A stretch of DNA of 64,000 nucleotides from Manduca sexta (taxonomy: Eukaryota > Arthropoda > Insecta > Lepidoptera > Sphingidae), in assembly GCF_014839805.1 (NCBI RefSeq), contig NC_051129.1, positions 12,404,920-12,468,919 on the forward strand, read 5' to 3'. Position numbers and translations under genes: made by a program. The notes below the pieces were generated by a model, which saw only the letters and a list, made by a program, of their open reading frames with translations, ran no database searches and was not told the DNA's origin. The stretch's first letter is position 1, and every line of letters starts with the position of its first letter. This document shows positions 34,588 through 44,664 of the stretch, in pieces.

Positions 34588-34757
34588 ACCACGCCTTTAT
34601 ATCTGAAGCTAGAAGTGCAACCAGGGCACACACTTTTCGCCTGTGTTCCGTCTCATGATATTATAAATGGAAAGCACACACATCTGGCACAAAACCCAGA
34701 TTCTGGGCTAATTCTGAATAGAAAAACCCAATATCACTTTGCTGTACCCGGGATTTG
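34588..34757 (-). repeat. SINE-B, partial
   Basis: Minus-strand motifs ACGCCTTTATATCTGAAG, GCACACACTTTTCGCC, CCGTCTCATGATATTATA, CTGGGCTAATTCTGAATAG and CCCAATATCACTTTGC. It stops within the B box region, so the head is missing. A short (GT)n occurs at 34815-34828, beyond its edge. Confidence 0.65.
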
Positions 34758-35247
34758 CTTAATCTTAATTCAAGTGTAAATTTGCTATTCAAAATTGCTA
34801 GTCGTCGAGTGCTGTGTGTGTGTGTGTTAATTCTAGTGTAACTATGTGAACTGTTATGTACGTGGCAGTGCTAAAACATAAATACATGCAAGTCAAATTG
34901 TCTCTTCAAAATCCATAAGAAGGGTGTTAAAAAAGGTTTTAATTACACCCAAATGTTCCACAATTGTCAACTATTCCTAACTTTATAAATACCATTTTAA
35001 AACCAGTAGCTCGGCGTATCGGTACATTACGTGTCGTTTTGTATGAATAAAAAAGATTTTATTGGTATCTGGGCACATATTTAACTGATATATTATCTAT
35101 ACGACCGTTTCCTAGCGCATTAGTATCGGCCTCTCGGGCTGATAATTTTCGCCATTTATACATGCCACTTACGGGTGTGAAGGATGGAGAATTATTAAGA
35201 AGGGAAGTTGGGTAAAGTCGTTATAAGTTTATAATTGATTTAGCTAT
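34758..35247. other. No gene seen
   Basis: AT-rich, with a 14-bp GT run near 34815. Nothing else supported. Confidence 0.4.
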
Positions 35248-35418
35248 TGGTAGGATATATTTTATATGTGTCCGAATAGCAACCACTGTACACAAGATGT
35301 TAAAATTCGCCATTGCAGCTCATGTAAGTTTGTCGCGTTCCGGGATCAGCCTGTGTATATACAGTTTCAAACAGGCCGGCATAATTGTGTCGACGTGCGT
35401 GGGGTAATCATCTTTCGA
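35248..35418 (+). repeat. REP-1 copy
   Basis: GGTAGGATATATTTTATATG, CAACCACTGTACACAAG, GTCGCGTTCCGGGATCAGCC, then CAAACAGGCCGGCATAATTG and GGGTAATCATC. Well aligned with 40569-40780 read on the other strand. Confidence 0.7.
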
Positions 35419-35510
35419 TAATTGATTCGCTATGTAAACCTTACTCCACTTACCACTTAGTTAGAGTAGTGTCATTTTAAAGAGAACACGCTGGCGACTT
35501 GTACCAAGAA

Positions 35511-35559
35511 AACTGTTAGTTTCATTTTAGTACACTGTACTAAGATGAAACTAACAGTT
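35511..35559. repeat. Near-perfect hairpin, 22-bp arms
   Basis: The left arm starts AACTGTTAGTTTCATTTTAG at 35511; the right arm ends GATGAAACTAACAGTT at 35559. The arms are complementary over 22 bp with a single mismatch, separated by about 5 bases. No TA or other target duplication is evident. Too short for a typical insect pre-miRNA, but the whole unit would fold strongly in either transcript. Confidence 0.85.
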
Positions 35560-36714
35560 GTGACTAACAGTGTGAGTGTATGCGCGATCTTGGTAGGTAC
35601 CTACGTAATCCTAGATATCTATCCAAATGAGCTGGTTTGTTACACAATTTTAAATGACCAAAAATTAGATTTTTTTTTTAATTACCCTTATTACTATACC
35701 AGAGATTTTGTAAAAATATTTCTGAGGACACGGCAGTACTTGTGGCATGACGAATCTTAAAAGTAAGGCATTACCTTCCTTATCTCGGAATTTTTCATTT
35801 TTTTTTTATTTTGCTTTTGAATGGCGAAATCTAAAAGTCACTCACCTGATAGTATTTAACACGCACGCCTATAGAACGCTGTACCGACAAATAAAATCTA
35901 TGTTTTAATTTGATCCTAAATTAAAATTAATCATGTTGGTGTTTCAGCTATACATTCTTTCCGACAATGTGTCCCATATACAGGTGCTTGATTATCTGAA
36001 GAGTTAAGAAAGTAACGTTTTCCGCAGATACCACAATATATCATTGTTTTAAACGCGTCATCTCTATCTCGCCGACACAAAGTTTATAATCGCATGCCAT
36101 TATCTTCCACGCCGGTAAATTTATCGTGGTTTTTGCATTGAACTAATATTTTTCATAGCTCGTAATTGCCCACGGTGCCGTGTTATCTTTTATTGACTGT
36201 TTAAATAACTACCATTTATGTTAATTAGTGGGGACATTTAAGTGCCAGTCTGGTTTATTTTTTCACGTCTTGATGTCTATCCGGTGTTGGCAAACGTATG
36301 GAGCGCGACCGATGTTTTTTTTAAATAATTGTCGAGTTGGCACTTTTTATTGTTATCATTAATATCGTGCTAGTCTATTGACTTTATGTTGTGTAGGTAC
36401 CGGAATTGGGACTATATTGTTGGTGTCTAAAGTTTTTATTTTTTGTATTGTAGTGGATTTGAGGGGTATTTCTTTTCGATTTTTTTAAAATATTTATTTT
36501 GTTAGTTATAAAATACCTATTATTGAATCCAATACAAAAATAATCATACTCAACCGATTTCATTTTGATGAATTCCTTTCTGCATATTCTAAGATTTTAA
36601 AGCTTTATCGAACCCAACTAAAGAAGAATCATCAAAATCTTATCTGATGTTAAGGAATTGTCTTCTTTATCTTCGAAGCTGAAGGTCGAACATCCTTGCC
36701 ATGGTGGTATCTTG
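35560..36714. other. No gene seen
   Basis: AT-rich. The 71-codon frame at 35545-35760 begins inside the hairpin and has a low-information product. Confidence 0.4.
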
Positions 36715-36915
36715 AAACTAAGTAGGTACTTAAATACAGTCTGCAGCAGTCGGTGATATTAGAGATGTCAATCCTCAGTAATAATATACAATAAATTTCC
36801 AATGTCCTTCAAACTCGAATATGAAATATAGTCAAAAATAGTGTTAGTTCAATGTAGCATAGTGGCAGAAATACGGTACCTATGCCCCCGCATCTGATAT
36901 ACCTACTGTAGTAAA
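36715..36915 (+). repeat. REP-3, diverged first copy
   Basis: CAGTCTGCAGCAGTCGGTG, CCAATGTCCTTCAAACTCG, TAGTGGCAGAAATACGG, and a degenerate CTGATATACCTACTGTA. Directly followed by a second copy of the same family. Confidence 0.5.
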
Positions 36916-36947
36916 CCATGTCCGTTCTTTTATGGCTTTAAATGATA

Positions 36948-37197
36948 ACACGAGCTTGCCTTTGGCCTGATGGTAAGCGACACGACCACTCACGAACAGA
37001 AGAAACACCACCCAACACATTAAATTACCAAGTATTGTTTGGTATTCCACTGCGCTCACCATGCTGAGACGTGAGATGTTAAGTCTCATTATGTCCAGTA
37101 GTTATACTGACTACAAAGTCCTTTAAACCGGAACACAACAGTGACTACACAGTGCTGCTTGGCGGGCTCTCACATACAAGAGACCACCAGTAGAAAC
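36948..37197 (+). repeat. REP-3, second copy
   Basis: GCTTGCCTTTGGCCTGATGG, CACCACCCAACACATTAAA, AAGTATTGTTTGGTATTCC, TATGTCCAGTAGTTATACTG, CAGTGCTGCTTGGCGGGC and CTCTCACATACAAGAGACC. Alignment with 15495-15790 is good, apart from a deletion in the GGCAGAAATAG block. A 69-codon minus frame crosses it and is not a gene. Confidence 0.65.
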
Positions 37198-37539
37198 ATT
37201 TCTGCAACACACTTTAATATTTATTCAAAGATGTGTGTCCGTCTGTCAGCGTGCATGTATGTGTTTCTATGTAAGTGTTATCTGTAAGATTCGCGACGCA
37301 GAGCGCTATTACCGCTAGTCTTGTGAAGATTAACTGCATAATATGTAAGTATTGCCATGGTATAAACCATTGCAAGTTATCGCATTTTATTGTAAAACTA
37401 AATGGCGAGATGGACATGATAATAAGCGCTTACTAATAGTTCTAATAACAATTAGTTTGATTTACAAAGAGCTGTATGGCATTACTTTACACCTATTATC
37501 TGGAAAATTAAATTTTTAATTATTTACCAGGTTTTTTTT
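37198..37539. other. No gene seen
   Basis: AT-rich; nothing supported. Confidence 0.4.
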
Positions 37540-37722
37540 GCGGCTACTCGCTCGGTGAAAGCCGTTATAGTGTTTATTGCGGCTTCTCGCCTGGTGAAAG
37601 CCGTTGCTAAAATCCAATGTGCAGATATCCGGGGTAGAAAGTTAGTTTTATATTAATCTAGGATATTATTCAGTATCCACGTGCTAAATTTCATCTAAAT
37701 TTGTTCAGAATTTTTTGCGTTT
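37540..37722 (+). repeat. REP-2 copy with duplicated head
   Basis: The head motif appears twice about 39 bp apart: GCGGCTACTCGCTCGGTGAA and GCGGCTTCTCGCCTGGTGAA, each followed by AGCCGTT. Then come CCGGGGTAGAAAGTTAG, CGTGCTAAATTTCATC and GTTCAGAATTTTTTGCG. Confidence 0.55.
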
Positions 37723-37807
37723 ACCATTTAGTAATATGATAACATCTCCAATTTCGCATTTAGGATACTTACCAGTTTAATTTGATGGCTAACTTTATCA
37801 TATAATC

Positions 37808-38252
37808 TTACTAGGTGTTGCTTGCGGTTACCTCTGCTGGAAAAGTTTTTATAGTTACAAAAGTTCCTAAAACTCTGTGCGATGCCAGCGCCATCTATTT
37901 TAATTACAGGTGAAAATTTCATTATTGTAGCAGCAAATTACCCGAATAAAAAGAAGCCTATGTGTTAATACAGGTCTACCAGACTCAGGGGTGAAGTGTC
38001 GATATAACCCGATTCTTACCGGCTTTCGTAATTTATGTAACATTTTATCATTGAACTCATTGAACTATTTGACTGCTTCGATGCGTTTTAGTACCTAGGT
38101 ACATGTCGAGTTCCTTTCGGAAAATGTCGCCTGTCACCACTGCTATCCGTGTGCCTAATTTAATTAAAATCCAATTAGCTGTTTCCACGTTTACTCCTAA
38201 CAAACATCCGAATATTTTCACAAACTTTCACATTTATAATATTAGTAAGAAG
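37808..38252 (+). repeat. REP-2 copy split by a REP-4 insertion
   Basis: The front part (37808-37982) has TACTAGGTGTTGCTTGCGG, GCCAGCGCCATCTATTTTA and AAAGAAGCCTATGTGTTAAT. The back part (about 38149-38252) has GTGTGCCTAATTTAATTAAA, AGCTGTTTCCACG, AACAAACATCCGAATATTTT and ACATTTATAATATTAGTAAG. In complete relatives these parts adjoin; here about 165 bp including REP-4 sequence intervene. Confidence 0.6.
38089..38155 (+). repeat. REP-4 fragment inside REP-2
   Basis: TTTTAGTACCTAGGTACATG, TCGAGTTCCTTTCGGAAAAT and CACCACTGCTATCCGTG correspond to the REP-4 copies at 4791 (plus) and 42050 (minus). Confidence 0.5.
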
Positions 38253-38604
38253 TAAGATTAGATTTATCAGCGAATCACACAATTTGTCCTCGCAGCTTCA
38301 AACGCGCATCACAGCCTCACTATAAAACCTTTACTATTATAAAATAAAACACATTAGAGACTAAAATGCGGAGTTCTTTAGGTATCCGGCTCCGCTCCTT
38401 GTACGGATGGTATCGGGTTCGGTTCCCGGTGAATGGGCGATGTTCCATTCACAGAGACGCTACTCGCTACACGCTATTATGTTTTGTTTGTCTGTTTGTT
38501 GAACGCGGGGTTTAAGATACGAGCGGTTGGTTATAAATGTGTTGATAAATAGTTTACGATGGTTAAATTGTATTCTGTACAAATAAAAATAATTATACGC
38601 GTCT
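38253..38604. other. No gene seen; possible decayed tRNA head
   Basis: Around 38395-38430, GGTATCGGGTTCGGTTCCCG resembles a B box, so a decayed tRNA-type repeat may lie here. Otherwise AT-rich. Confidence 0.35.
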
Positions 38605-38613
38605 AAATATATG

Positions 38614-38872
38614 GACTGCCTCAGTGGCGTAGTTGTACTGCATGCGCGGTACGGCAGCGCTTTGAGATCCTGGGTTTGAATCTCGGGTCGGGCAAAGTAA
38701 TATTTGGATTTTTCTGCTCAATATTAGCCCGGAGTCTGAAATTTGTGTCCGATATGGCGATAGGCTCGCCCCCATCACATCCTGGGACGGAACACACTCG
38801 GGGAAATGTAGGTGCCCTGGTTGCGCCTCTGCATACCCCTTCGGGGATAAATTCGTGATGGTGTGTGTGTGG
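38614..38872 (+). mobile_element. SINE-B, full length, with 9-bp target-site duplication
   Basis: Head GACTGCCTCAGTGGCGTAG, B box GGGTTTGAATCTC, ATTTTTCTGCTCAATATTAG, GCGATAGGCTCGCCCCCATC, CCCTTCGGGGATAAATTCG and a short GT tail. Flanked by AAATATATG at 38605-38613 and 38873-38881. Three overlapping frames across it are shadows of the repeat. Confidence 0.9.
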
Positions 38873-38881
38873 AAATATATG

Positions 38882-39357
38882 CACGTAATAAAATTTAAAT
38901 TTGACTTCTCTTTTAATATAAACATTACACCTTATAGCCAAATCTGAGTAATGATCATTCGTGATTATCCTTAACCGTGCAATTGATATACACGTAATAA
39001 TGTAAAATAGCTCGTATATCAGACAGAAATGTATGTTTTATTTAAACGAACAAACACATAACTATATTTTATTAATTTGTATTATTACCTAATAGACACG
39101 TAAAATAATTATTAATTAACCGAAGCTATCATAACCTCGAGGTTCCGCGACTCCCAGACCTCCGACCCGCAGTTCACCTGGCCAAATGAAATCTAATGCA
39201 TCAATCATGGCATGCGTTAGAAATTGCATTCTATAATCAAGTGTTATTTAGGAATTCTAGATTGGGAATAGATGTATAACTTTGTGGTTTAGTATTGATG
39301 TTTGTGTAATAGATAGGAATATCGTATGGATATCATATCTTAAAATTTTACGTAAAT
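38882..39357. other. No gene seen
   Basis: AT-rich, with one GC-richer patch (39135-39185, CCTCCGACCCGCAGTTCACC) that has no frame or match I can name. Confidence 0.4.
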
Positions 39358-39452
39358 TTGAAAGTATGTGAAATCTAGACTAGCGTGGTGGAGCACTGAC
39401 TCTCTTATTAGTAGAAGCCGGTGCCTAGAAGTGGAAAAGTAATACTGTTTAA
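39358..39452 (+). repeat. SINE-A 3' remnant (weak)
   Basis: GTATGTGAAATCTAGACTAG followed by CGTGGTGG, TTATTAGTAGAAGCCGGTG and CTAGAAGTGG resembles the last third of SINE-A with many changes. Confidence 0.35.
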
Positions 39453-39909
39453 TATTAAACAACAATGTCTCAACCATAGTTTAATAATACATTAAAACTA
39501 CAAAACACAACATTTAGTGTTTCCTACAATTCGTTAGTGGAATTTAAATGACCTCTATCCATCCTTCAATATCAAGGGCGTGAAGATAAAACCTCATTAC
39601 CGTCCACAGATGAAACATAAAAGGCTCTTTATACATCAAAGTGAATAAAAAATACAGTGTTCTTGAAGCGGATGTTAAGTCGGTACAAAAAGTTAGGTGA
39701 CTTGCATCGCGTCAAATTAGGGTCAGTGGGGTCGAGCCGGGCAATGTGAAATAATGGAACAATTACCTACACAAATCGTGTATTTAATTTCATTGTTTTG
39801 GTTCAAAAACAAAATGAGCTGTATATGCTTTGCAATAAAAACTTTATCAACAAATGTTATATTGTCTCTGTTAGCTATCTTGCTGCTTATTTGTAAATGA
39901 GCAACTTAC
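39453..39909. other. No gene seen
   Basis: AT-rich; nothing supported. Confidence 0.4.
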
Positions 39910-40097
39910 TCACGCCTTTTATCCCTGAAGGGGTAGGCAGACGTGGTACTGGAGCACTAACTTTCCACCGTGTGTTTTGCCTCCCATGACGTGATAGGGG
40001 ACGAGGCTATCGCCATATCGGGCAAATTTGAGACTCCGGGCTGATACTGAGTAGAAAAACCCAATACCACTTTGCTCCGACCCGGGGATCTAACCGA
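39910..40097 (-). repeat. SINE-B, lacking the tRNA head
   Basis: Minus-strand order: CACGCCTTTTATCCCTGAAG, GGGTAGGCAGACGTGG, CTCCCATGACGTGATAGGGG, GAGGCTATCGCCATATCGGG, CGGGCTGATACTGAG, ending in the B box region GACCCGGGGATCTAACC. Truncated at the head. Confidence 0.75.
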
Positions 40098-40568
40098 AAA
40101 TGACCAAATTTTCCGAAAATGAAATAATAACAAGTTTTTGCCCTTTAAAATTGATAAAAATAAAAGCACATCATTATAAGATTGAACAAATACTAGATAA
40201 TGCCAAAAAAATTTGCCCGTCGACAAAACATGAGATGATTTTTTTTTATGTAATTCATTACGATAGTTAATTATTGTGCTCTTAATTCATGACATGTGGG
40301 GTCGGCGCAATTGATTTTTAACCGTATTGTATTTGTATTGGCTTCATTTTTAGTAAGTTGTCTTACGTCATTTACCGAGGAATTGAATCCGGAATAAATA
40401 TGTTTTTCGTCACTAAGTGTTACTCTACTAAGAAAATTCAAAACTTCCCAGTATAGTAATTCATTGTTTATATCGTTTTACTTCATGTCAAGGAAAATAT
40501 CATGGAAATATGCATATCTGCAACAGATGTTTTTATTCGGCCACCTGAAAGTGACTCTATTACATCTG
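40098..40568. other. No gene seen
   Basis: AT-rich; nothing supported. Confidence 0.4.
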
Positions 40569-40780
40569 AAAGTAAGTGGAGTGCGGTCCAATAGAATGTT
40601 GGCTCACGAGATATGATTACCCTATGACAGTCGATACGATTATGCCGGCCTGCTAGGACCGGATATACACAGGCGGATCCCGGAACGCGACATACTTACG
40701 TGGATCATTATGGCGGGTTTTAACACCTTGTGTACGGTGGTCGCTATCCGGGCGGATATAAAATATATCCTACCATTAGC
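40569..40780 (-). repeat. REP-1 copy (best preserved)
   Basis: Read on the minus strand: GGTAGGATATATTTTATATC, CGCCCGGATAGCGACCACCG, TACACAAGGTGTTAAAACCC, GCCATAATGATCCACGTAAG, CGTTCCGGGATCCGCCTGTG, then GGCCGGCATAATCGTATCG. No coding frame and no obvious terminal inverted repeats. Confidence 0.75.
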
Positions 40781-41250
40781 AGTTTTAATAAATCTAGCAA
40801 CTAGGGCAGTGTGATCATCATCACCTTCAGCCTTTGGAATTCTGCTACGAACTAGGCCTCCTATATTTGCAGAGCGATCTGTTAGAAGCGGCCTTTGTGA
40901 TCGATGAATCTTTTAGCAGGAAACGTTTCTAACATTTATATATAATGGTAAATTTATTTAAATAAGGTTCTCCAACAGTACCCAAATTTCTTAGTTATAA
41001 TATAAAAGTAGTAAAATCACATTCTGATTAAGACGCAATGTTCATATTTCACAAAAATTAAAACTAAAATTAAAATATACTAACAAATAATTACTAAGCA
41101 AACGTAACAATGATATATTATTATGTAGAGCATTTTATAAATTTGTACTTAATGCTAATTATTAGTTAAGTTTGAATTTATGAGGGTACACAATGATACT
41201 GGGATTAGTTTAAGTTTTGGTTGAGGTGATCTAATATTTTTCTAAAATTG
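40781..41250. other. No gene seen
   Basis: AT-rich; nothing supported. Confidence 0.4.
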
Positions 41251-41425
41251 TAGGTAGATATTGCAAATTTGACTTTTCGGACGATCAGCACCTCAATCCC
41301 CCCATGATCAGGAACGCAGCAGTCTTTAAAACATGGGAAAAAAATATATAAAAAAACCACGACAAATTCCGAAAAATAGTTTTATTTCAACAAGCATCTA
41401 TAATATAAACTTTCGCATTTCTTAA
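41251..41425 (+). repeat. FB-1 copy, diverged
   Basis: GGTAGATATTGCAAATTTGA, CTTTTCGGACGATCAGCACC, CCGAAAAATAGTTTTATTTC, then the outer flank AACTTTCGCATTTCTTAAG. The left foldback arm is missing. Confidence 0.5.
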
Positions 41426-42049
41426 GTTGCTCTTTGTATTAAAACATAGATAATAAACTGTATGTATTCAAGTAGCCTCAACAGAAACGTTTGATAATAA
41501 TCATTAGATATAAAAAAACATTTAGCCTTAAACTCGGAGATCACGGTTACAAACGTGTTAAATTATATAGTTCTGTTTTCCACTATTGCAGCGCATCACG
41601 ATGCTTCATGTTGGGTGTGGTAGTTATTAAATTAGCTTTTGCACGTGCCTTTGTCTATGGTATTTAGATTATGAAAAGAATAGTTTGTTACATAAAAAGT
41701 GGCCCATATCCTTGTTAAGGGTACAAGCGTAATGCATGCCAAATTTTATCAAAATAGGTTTAGTAATTTAGGCGTCACGGTGTTTTAGACAGGGTAACTT
41801 TCATAATTCTATATTTATATGGATAGCCGCTGTGGCTCGGCGGAGTGTGAGAAAGTTATAAAAGAGAGACCACGAATTCATTCCTATCGAGTATTTGAAT
41901 CGCTGTAACTGTATTGGGCTTGTCACTCTAAAACATTAGATATTAAGGTTCATATTGCCTAGCAATTAGGGTGCATTTTCCCATTATAAGACTACATACA
42001 CCGAACTTCATATATTGGAGTGATATGTAAATTACGGGAGTTACGGTAC
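41426..42049. other. Mostly featureless; weak REP-2 tail near 41700
   Basis: At 41690-41790, ACATAAAAAGTGGCCCATAT and GCATGCCAAATTTTATC resemble a decayed REP-2 tail. At about 41825 GCCGCTGTGGCTCGGCGGAG resembles a decayed SINE head. No gene. Confidence 0.35.
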
Positions 42050-42125
42050 CTAATGTGATAGCAGTGGCGAAGGGTGAAATTATTCGAAAAGGAATCCGAC
42101 ACAACATAAAAGTACTAATAATATG
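42050..42125 (-). repeat. REP-4 fragment
   Basis: Minus-strand copy: GATAGCAGTGGCGAAGGGTG, AAAGGAATCCGACACAACAT and AAAGTACTAATA. Confidence 0.5.
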
Positions 42126-42209
42126 CATCAATGCGGCCTGCAAATCTTTCGAATGATAATAAGATTTTACATAAATTACAAAAGGGAATCCGGCAGAAAT
42201 TGGGTTATA

Positions 42210-42534
42210 ATAATAATATAATTATATCAGCCCTGTATATACTGTCCCACTGTTGGGCACGGGCCTCCTCTTCTACTGAGAGGGATTGGCCTTAGTCCAC
42301 CACGCTGGCCTAGTGCGGATTGGTAGACTTCACACACCCTCGAAATTCCTATAGAGAACTTCTCAGGTATGCAGGTTTTCTCACGATGTTTTCCTTTAGC
42401 GTTAAAGCTAGTAATAATTCACAGGAAATACACACATAAGTTTAGAAAAGTCAGAGGTGTGTGCCCTTGGGATTTGAACCTGCGGACATTCATCTCGGCA
42501 GTCCGTTCCACACCCAACTAGGCTATCGTCGCTT
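42210..42534 (-). mobile_element. SINE-A, full length, with 10-bp target-site duplication
   Basis: Complete minus-strand copy close to the consensus, from the AATAATAATATAATTATATC tail to the head complement CAACTAGGCTATCGTCGC. Flanked by TTGGGTTATA at 42200-42209 and 42535-42544. The A box complement is intact and the B box complement is GGATTTGAACC. Confidence 0.92.
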
Positions 42535-42544
42535 TTGGGTTATA

Positions 42545-43113
42545 TGGAAACTTAGCCACTGATATATAGGTAGATTAATTTTACTGACACACTTCTTAGG
42601 TTCATATAGAACTCTACTATTGCCTTCTAACCTATTAGATACAGTTTTATAATAAGGTGAGGTACCCCAAAATTATTACGATAACAGAGATCTGCTACTA
42701 AAATCTCCTATGTCCAACTATACGACCAAGATACGTATCTATAACTACAAATCCATATTCCCAGCTATAAATGCAATAATAAACTCTATTGTTACTAGCA
42801 AAAGTGTGTGTCGCAAGTCCCAAGGTGTTGACAGATCATGGTCACCATACCCAATGACACTAATGTCTCAGCATTAAGATTAAGGACGCGTCTAGTTGCT
42901 TTACCGGAGATCGTGTTTTTTATACCACTATTATAATTTCAATGGTTGTACGGGATTCGCGAAGGATGGATGTGGTATCTTAGTGGAATTAATTTTATTA
43001 TTTTTTTGCATTTTTTATGTGAAAATAAATAATTTAATTGACAGACAAATTTTATTAAGGTTATTCGTTGATCACACAATCTGTTTTATAAAATATTGTT
43101 GTAATATAAAAAA
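42545..43113. other. No gene seen
   Basis: AT-rich. The frame 42896-43129 has no recognisable product. Confidence 0.4.
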
Positions 43114-43127
43114 GTATATTTATTACT

Positions 43128-43390
43128 GACTGCCTCGGTGGCGTAGTTGTACTGCATGCGCGGTACGGCAGCGCTCTGAAGTCCTGGGTTCGAATCCCGG
43201 GTCGGGCAAAGTGATATTTGGGTTTTTCTGCTCAGTATCAGCCTGGAGTCTGGAATTTGTGCCCGATATGGCGATAGGCTCGCCCCCTATCACATCATGG
43301 GACGGAACACACTTGGCGAAAAGTGGGTGCCATGGTTGCGCCTCTGCATACCCCGTCGGGGATAAAATGCGTGATGTTGTGTGTGTGTGT
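43128..43390 (+). mobile_element. SINE-B, full length, youngest copy, 14-bp target-site duplication
   Basis: The reference copy for this family here. Head GACTGCCTCGGTGGCGTAG, tRNA-like region with perfect B box GGTTCGAATCC, then GGGTTTTTCTGCTCAGTATC, GCCCGATATGGCGATAGGCT, CACATCATGGGACGG, GCCTCTGCATACCCC, GGGGATAAAATGCG and a (GT)n tail. It is flanked by the exact 14-bp repeat GTATATTTATTACT at 43114-43127 and 43391-43404. A 98-codon minus frame and a 77-codon plus frame across it are shadows. Confidence 0.95.
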
Positions 43391-43451
43391 GTATATTTAT
43401 TACTAAAACAAATATTCAAAATTTATTTAAAAATATTTCACTAAAAAACAT

Positions 43452-43575
43452 ATTTTAAAATTAAACAATTTTTTCGGATTTTATCGCGGTTTTAATATTT
43501 TAGTTTTCTCGATAAAACCCGAAAAATCGTTCAATTTTAATCTCTAACATTCGCGTAAACATAAGAAATCATTAT
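43452..43575. repeat. FB-1 foldback element, short form
   Basis: The arm ATTTTTTCGGATTTTATCG at about 43468-43486 pairs with the downstream CGATAAAACCCGAAAAATCG at about 43510-43529, with extended weaker pairing outside. The loop is GGTTTTAATATTTTAG-like. The outer flank TCTCTAACATTCGCGTAAAC..ATAAGAAATCA is the family border. Confidence 0.65.
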
Positions 43576-44433
43576 GCAAAAACTATTTTATTATGATTGA
43601 TTTTATTTATAGCGTGAAAAAATATTCAGGCGGGTGAAGCCGCGATCAACTTAAACGAAGTTTTCGGACGAAGCCCGCAGCAATCATTTAATCAACTTGG
43701 AGTATGTTGGAGGAATCAAATCACTCTTACGCAGATTTGTGACGATCAAAACTATTATAAAAAGTGACCTTAGTTGTTTAAAAATATATAACGCATCCAA
43801 AACTTCGCTGATCACACGATCATTACGCGCCTCGCTCACAATCGGTTGCCTTGACTTTTCCCGATCGGTATGAAATAATTTGACATAATACACCATCCAG
43901 TCATTACGTGGCATCATCACGCGCATGCGCAATAAGGCGCGCGTTAATTTAGTTTCTATGTTTTTTATGATTTATAATAAAAATCATTGTTGTCGGTTAT
44001 TGCAGTTGTTTTGTTGTGAGGTCACGTTTTAGCACTTTTTTTGGATGCCAGTCTTGTAGTTAGAGAGTGGTCGAGTTTTGAAAAGTCATCTCTAAAGCAA
44101 ATCTACGTCAGCTGATGTTGCTTATGGATAGTTTAAAAATGTAATACCACGTTTATTATAATTTCCTAAAATTTTATATATTTTTGTCGATTTGTGATAA
44201 ACAATTTGAATTTCAACATTTTCATTATCAGGTTTTAAGATTTGTCAATGCATTACATCACACTAGGTTCATTTGTTTACATACATTGATTTCTTACATT
44301 TTACCTTAATTATAGTTATACTTAGAGCCTAAATATAATGACTACTAGAAACAAACCTGTGGGCTTACCGAATGCCCAGAAGGAGGCTAATGATTTTCAA
44401 GTTAGCTAACTCAATATTTTATATATATTAAAG
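43576..44433. other. No confirmed gene; 82-codon minus frame and NRF1-like word
   Basis: The minus frame 43684-43932 has a balanced composition and its ATG lies in ACGCGCATGCGCAATAAGG (about 43918-43936), an NRF1-like word. It is discussed as a finding. A 48-bp stretch near 43630 (GGCGGGTGAAGCCGCG) resembles the REP-2 head. Confidence 0.3.
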
Positions 44434-44664
44434 CTAAAATGGCAGTGGGCAGGGCACATAGTTCGCAGAACTGACGGCAGATGGGATAAAAAAGCTATCG
44501 AGTGGAGACCACGTACCGGCAAGTGCAGCGTTGGACGTCCAAGGTGGACAGACGACTCGATCAAGGTCGCAGGAATACGTTGGATGCAGGCCGCTTTCGA
44601 CAGGTCCGTCTGGAAATCTTTGAAGGAGGCCTATATTAAGCAGTGGACTTTATGTGGTTCATGA
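44434..44664 (+). pseudogene. LINE ORF2 C-terminal remnant
   Basis: An open frame of 76 codons with no ATG start, ending at a TGA at 44662-44664. It begins LKWQWAGHIVRRTDGRWDKK and continues with WRPRTGKCSVGRPRWTDD, then GIRWMQAAFDRSVWKSLKE and QQWT-like ending IKQWTLCGS. This W-x-W-A-G-H, R-T-G-K, W-M-x-x-A-x-D-R, x-Q-W-T pattern is the extreme C-terminus of the endonuclease/reverse-transcriptase polyprotein of an insect non-LTR retrotransposon. The rest of the ORF is absent, so it is a 5'-truncated insertion. It runs into a GATGAT tail. Confidence 0.85.

Noticed and set aside
38593..38941. 106- and 110-codon minus frames
   Set aside because: Both are read-through of the SINE-B copy 38614-38872 in antisense; similar frames appear at 43123-43419 for the same reason.
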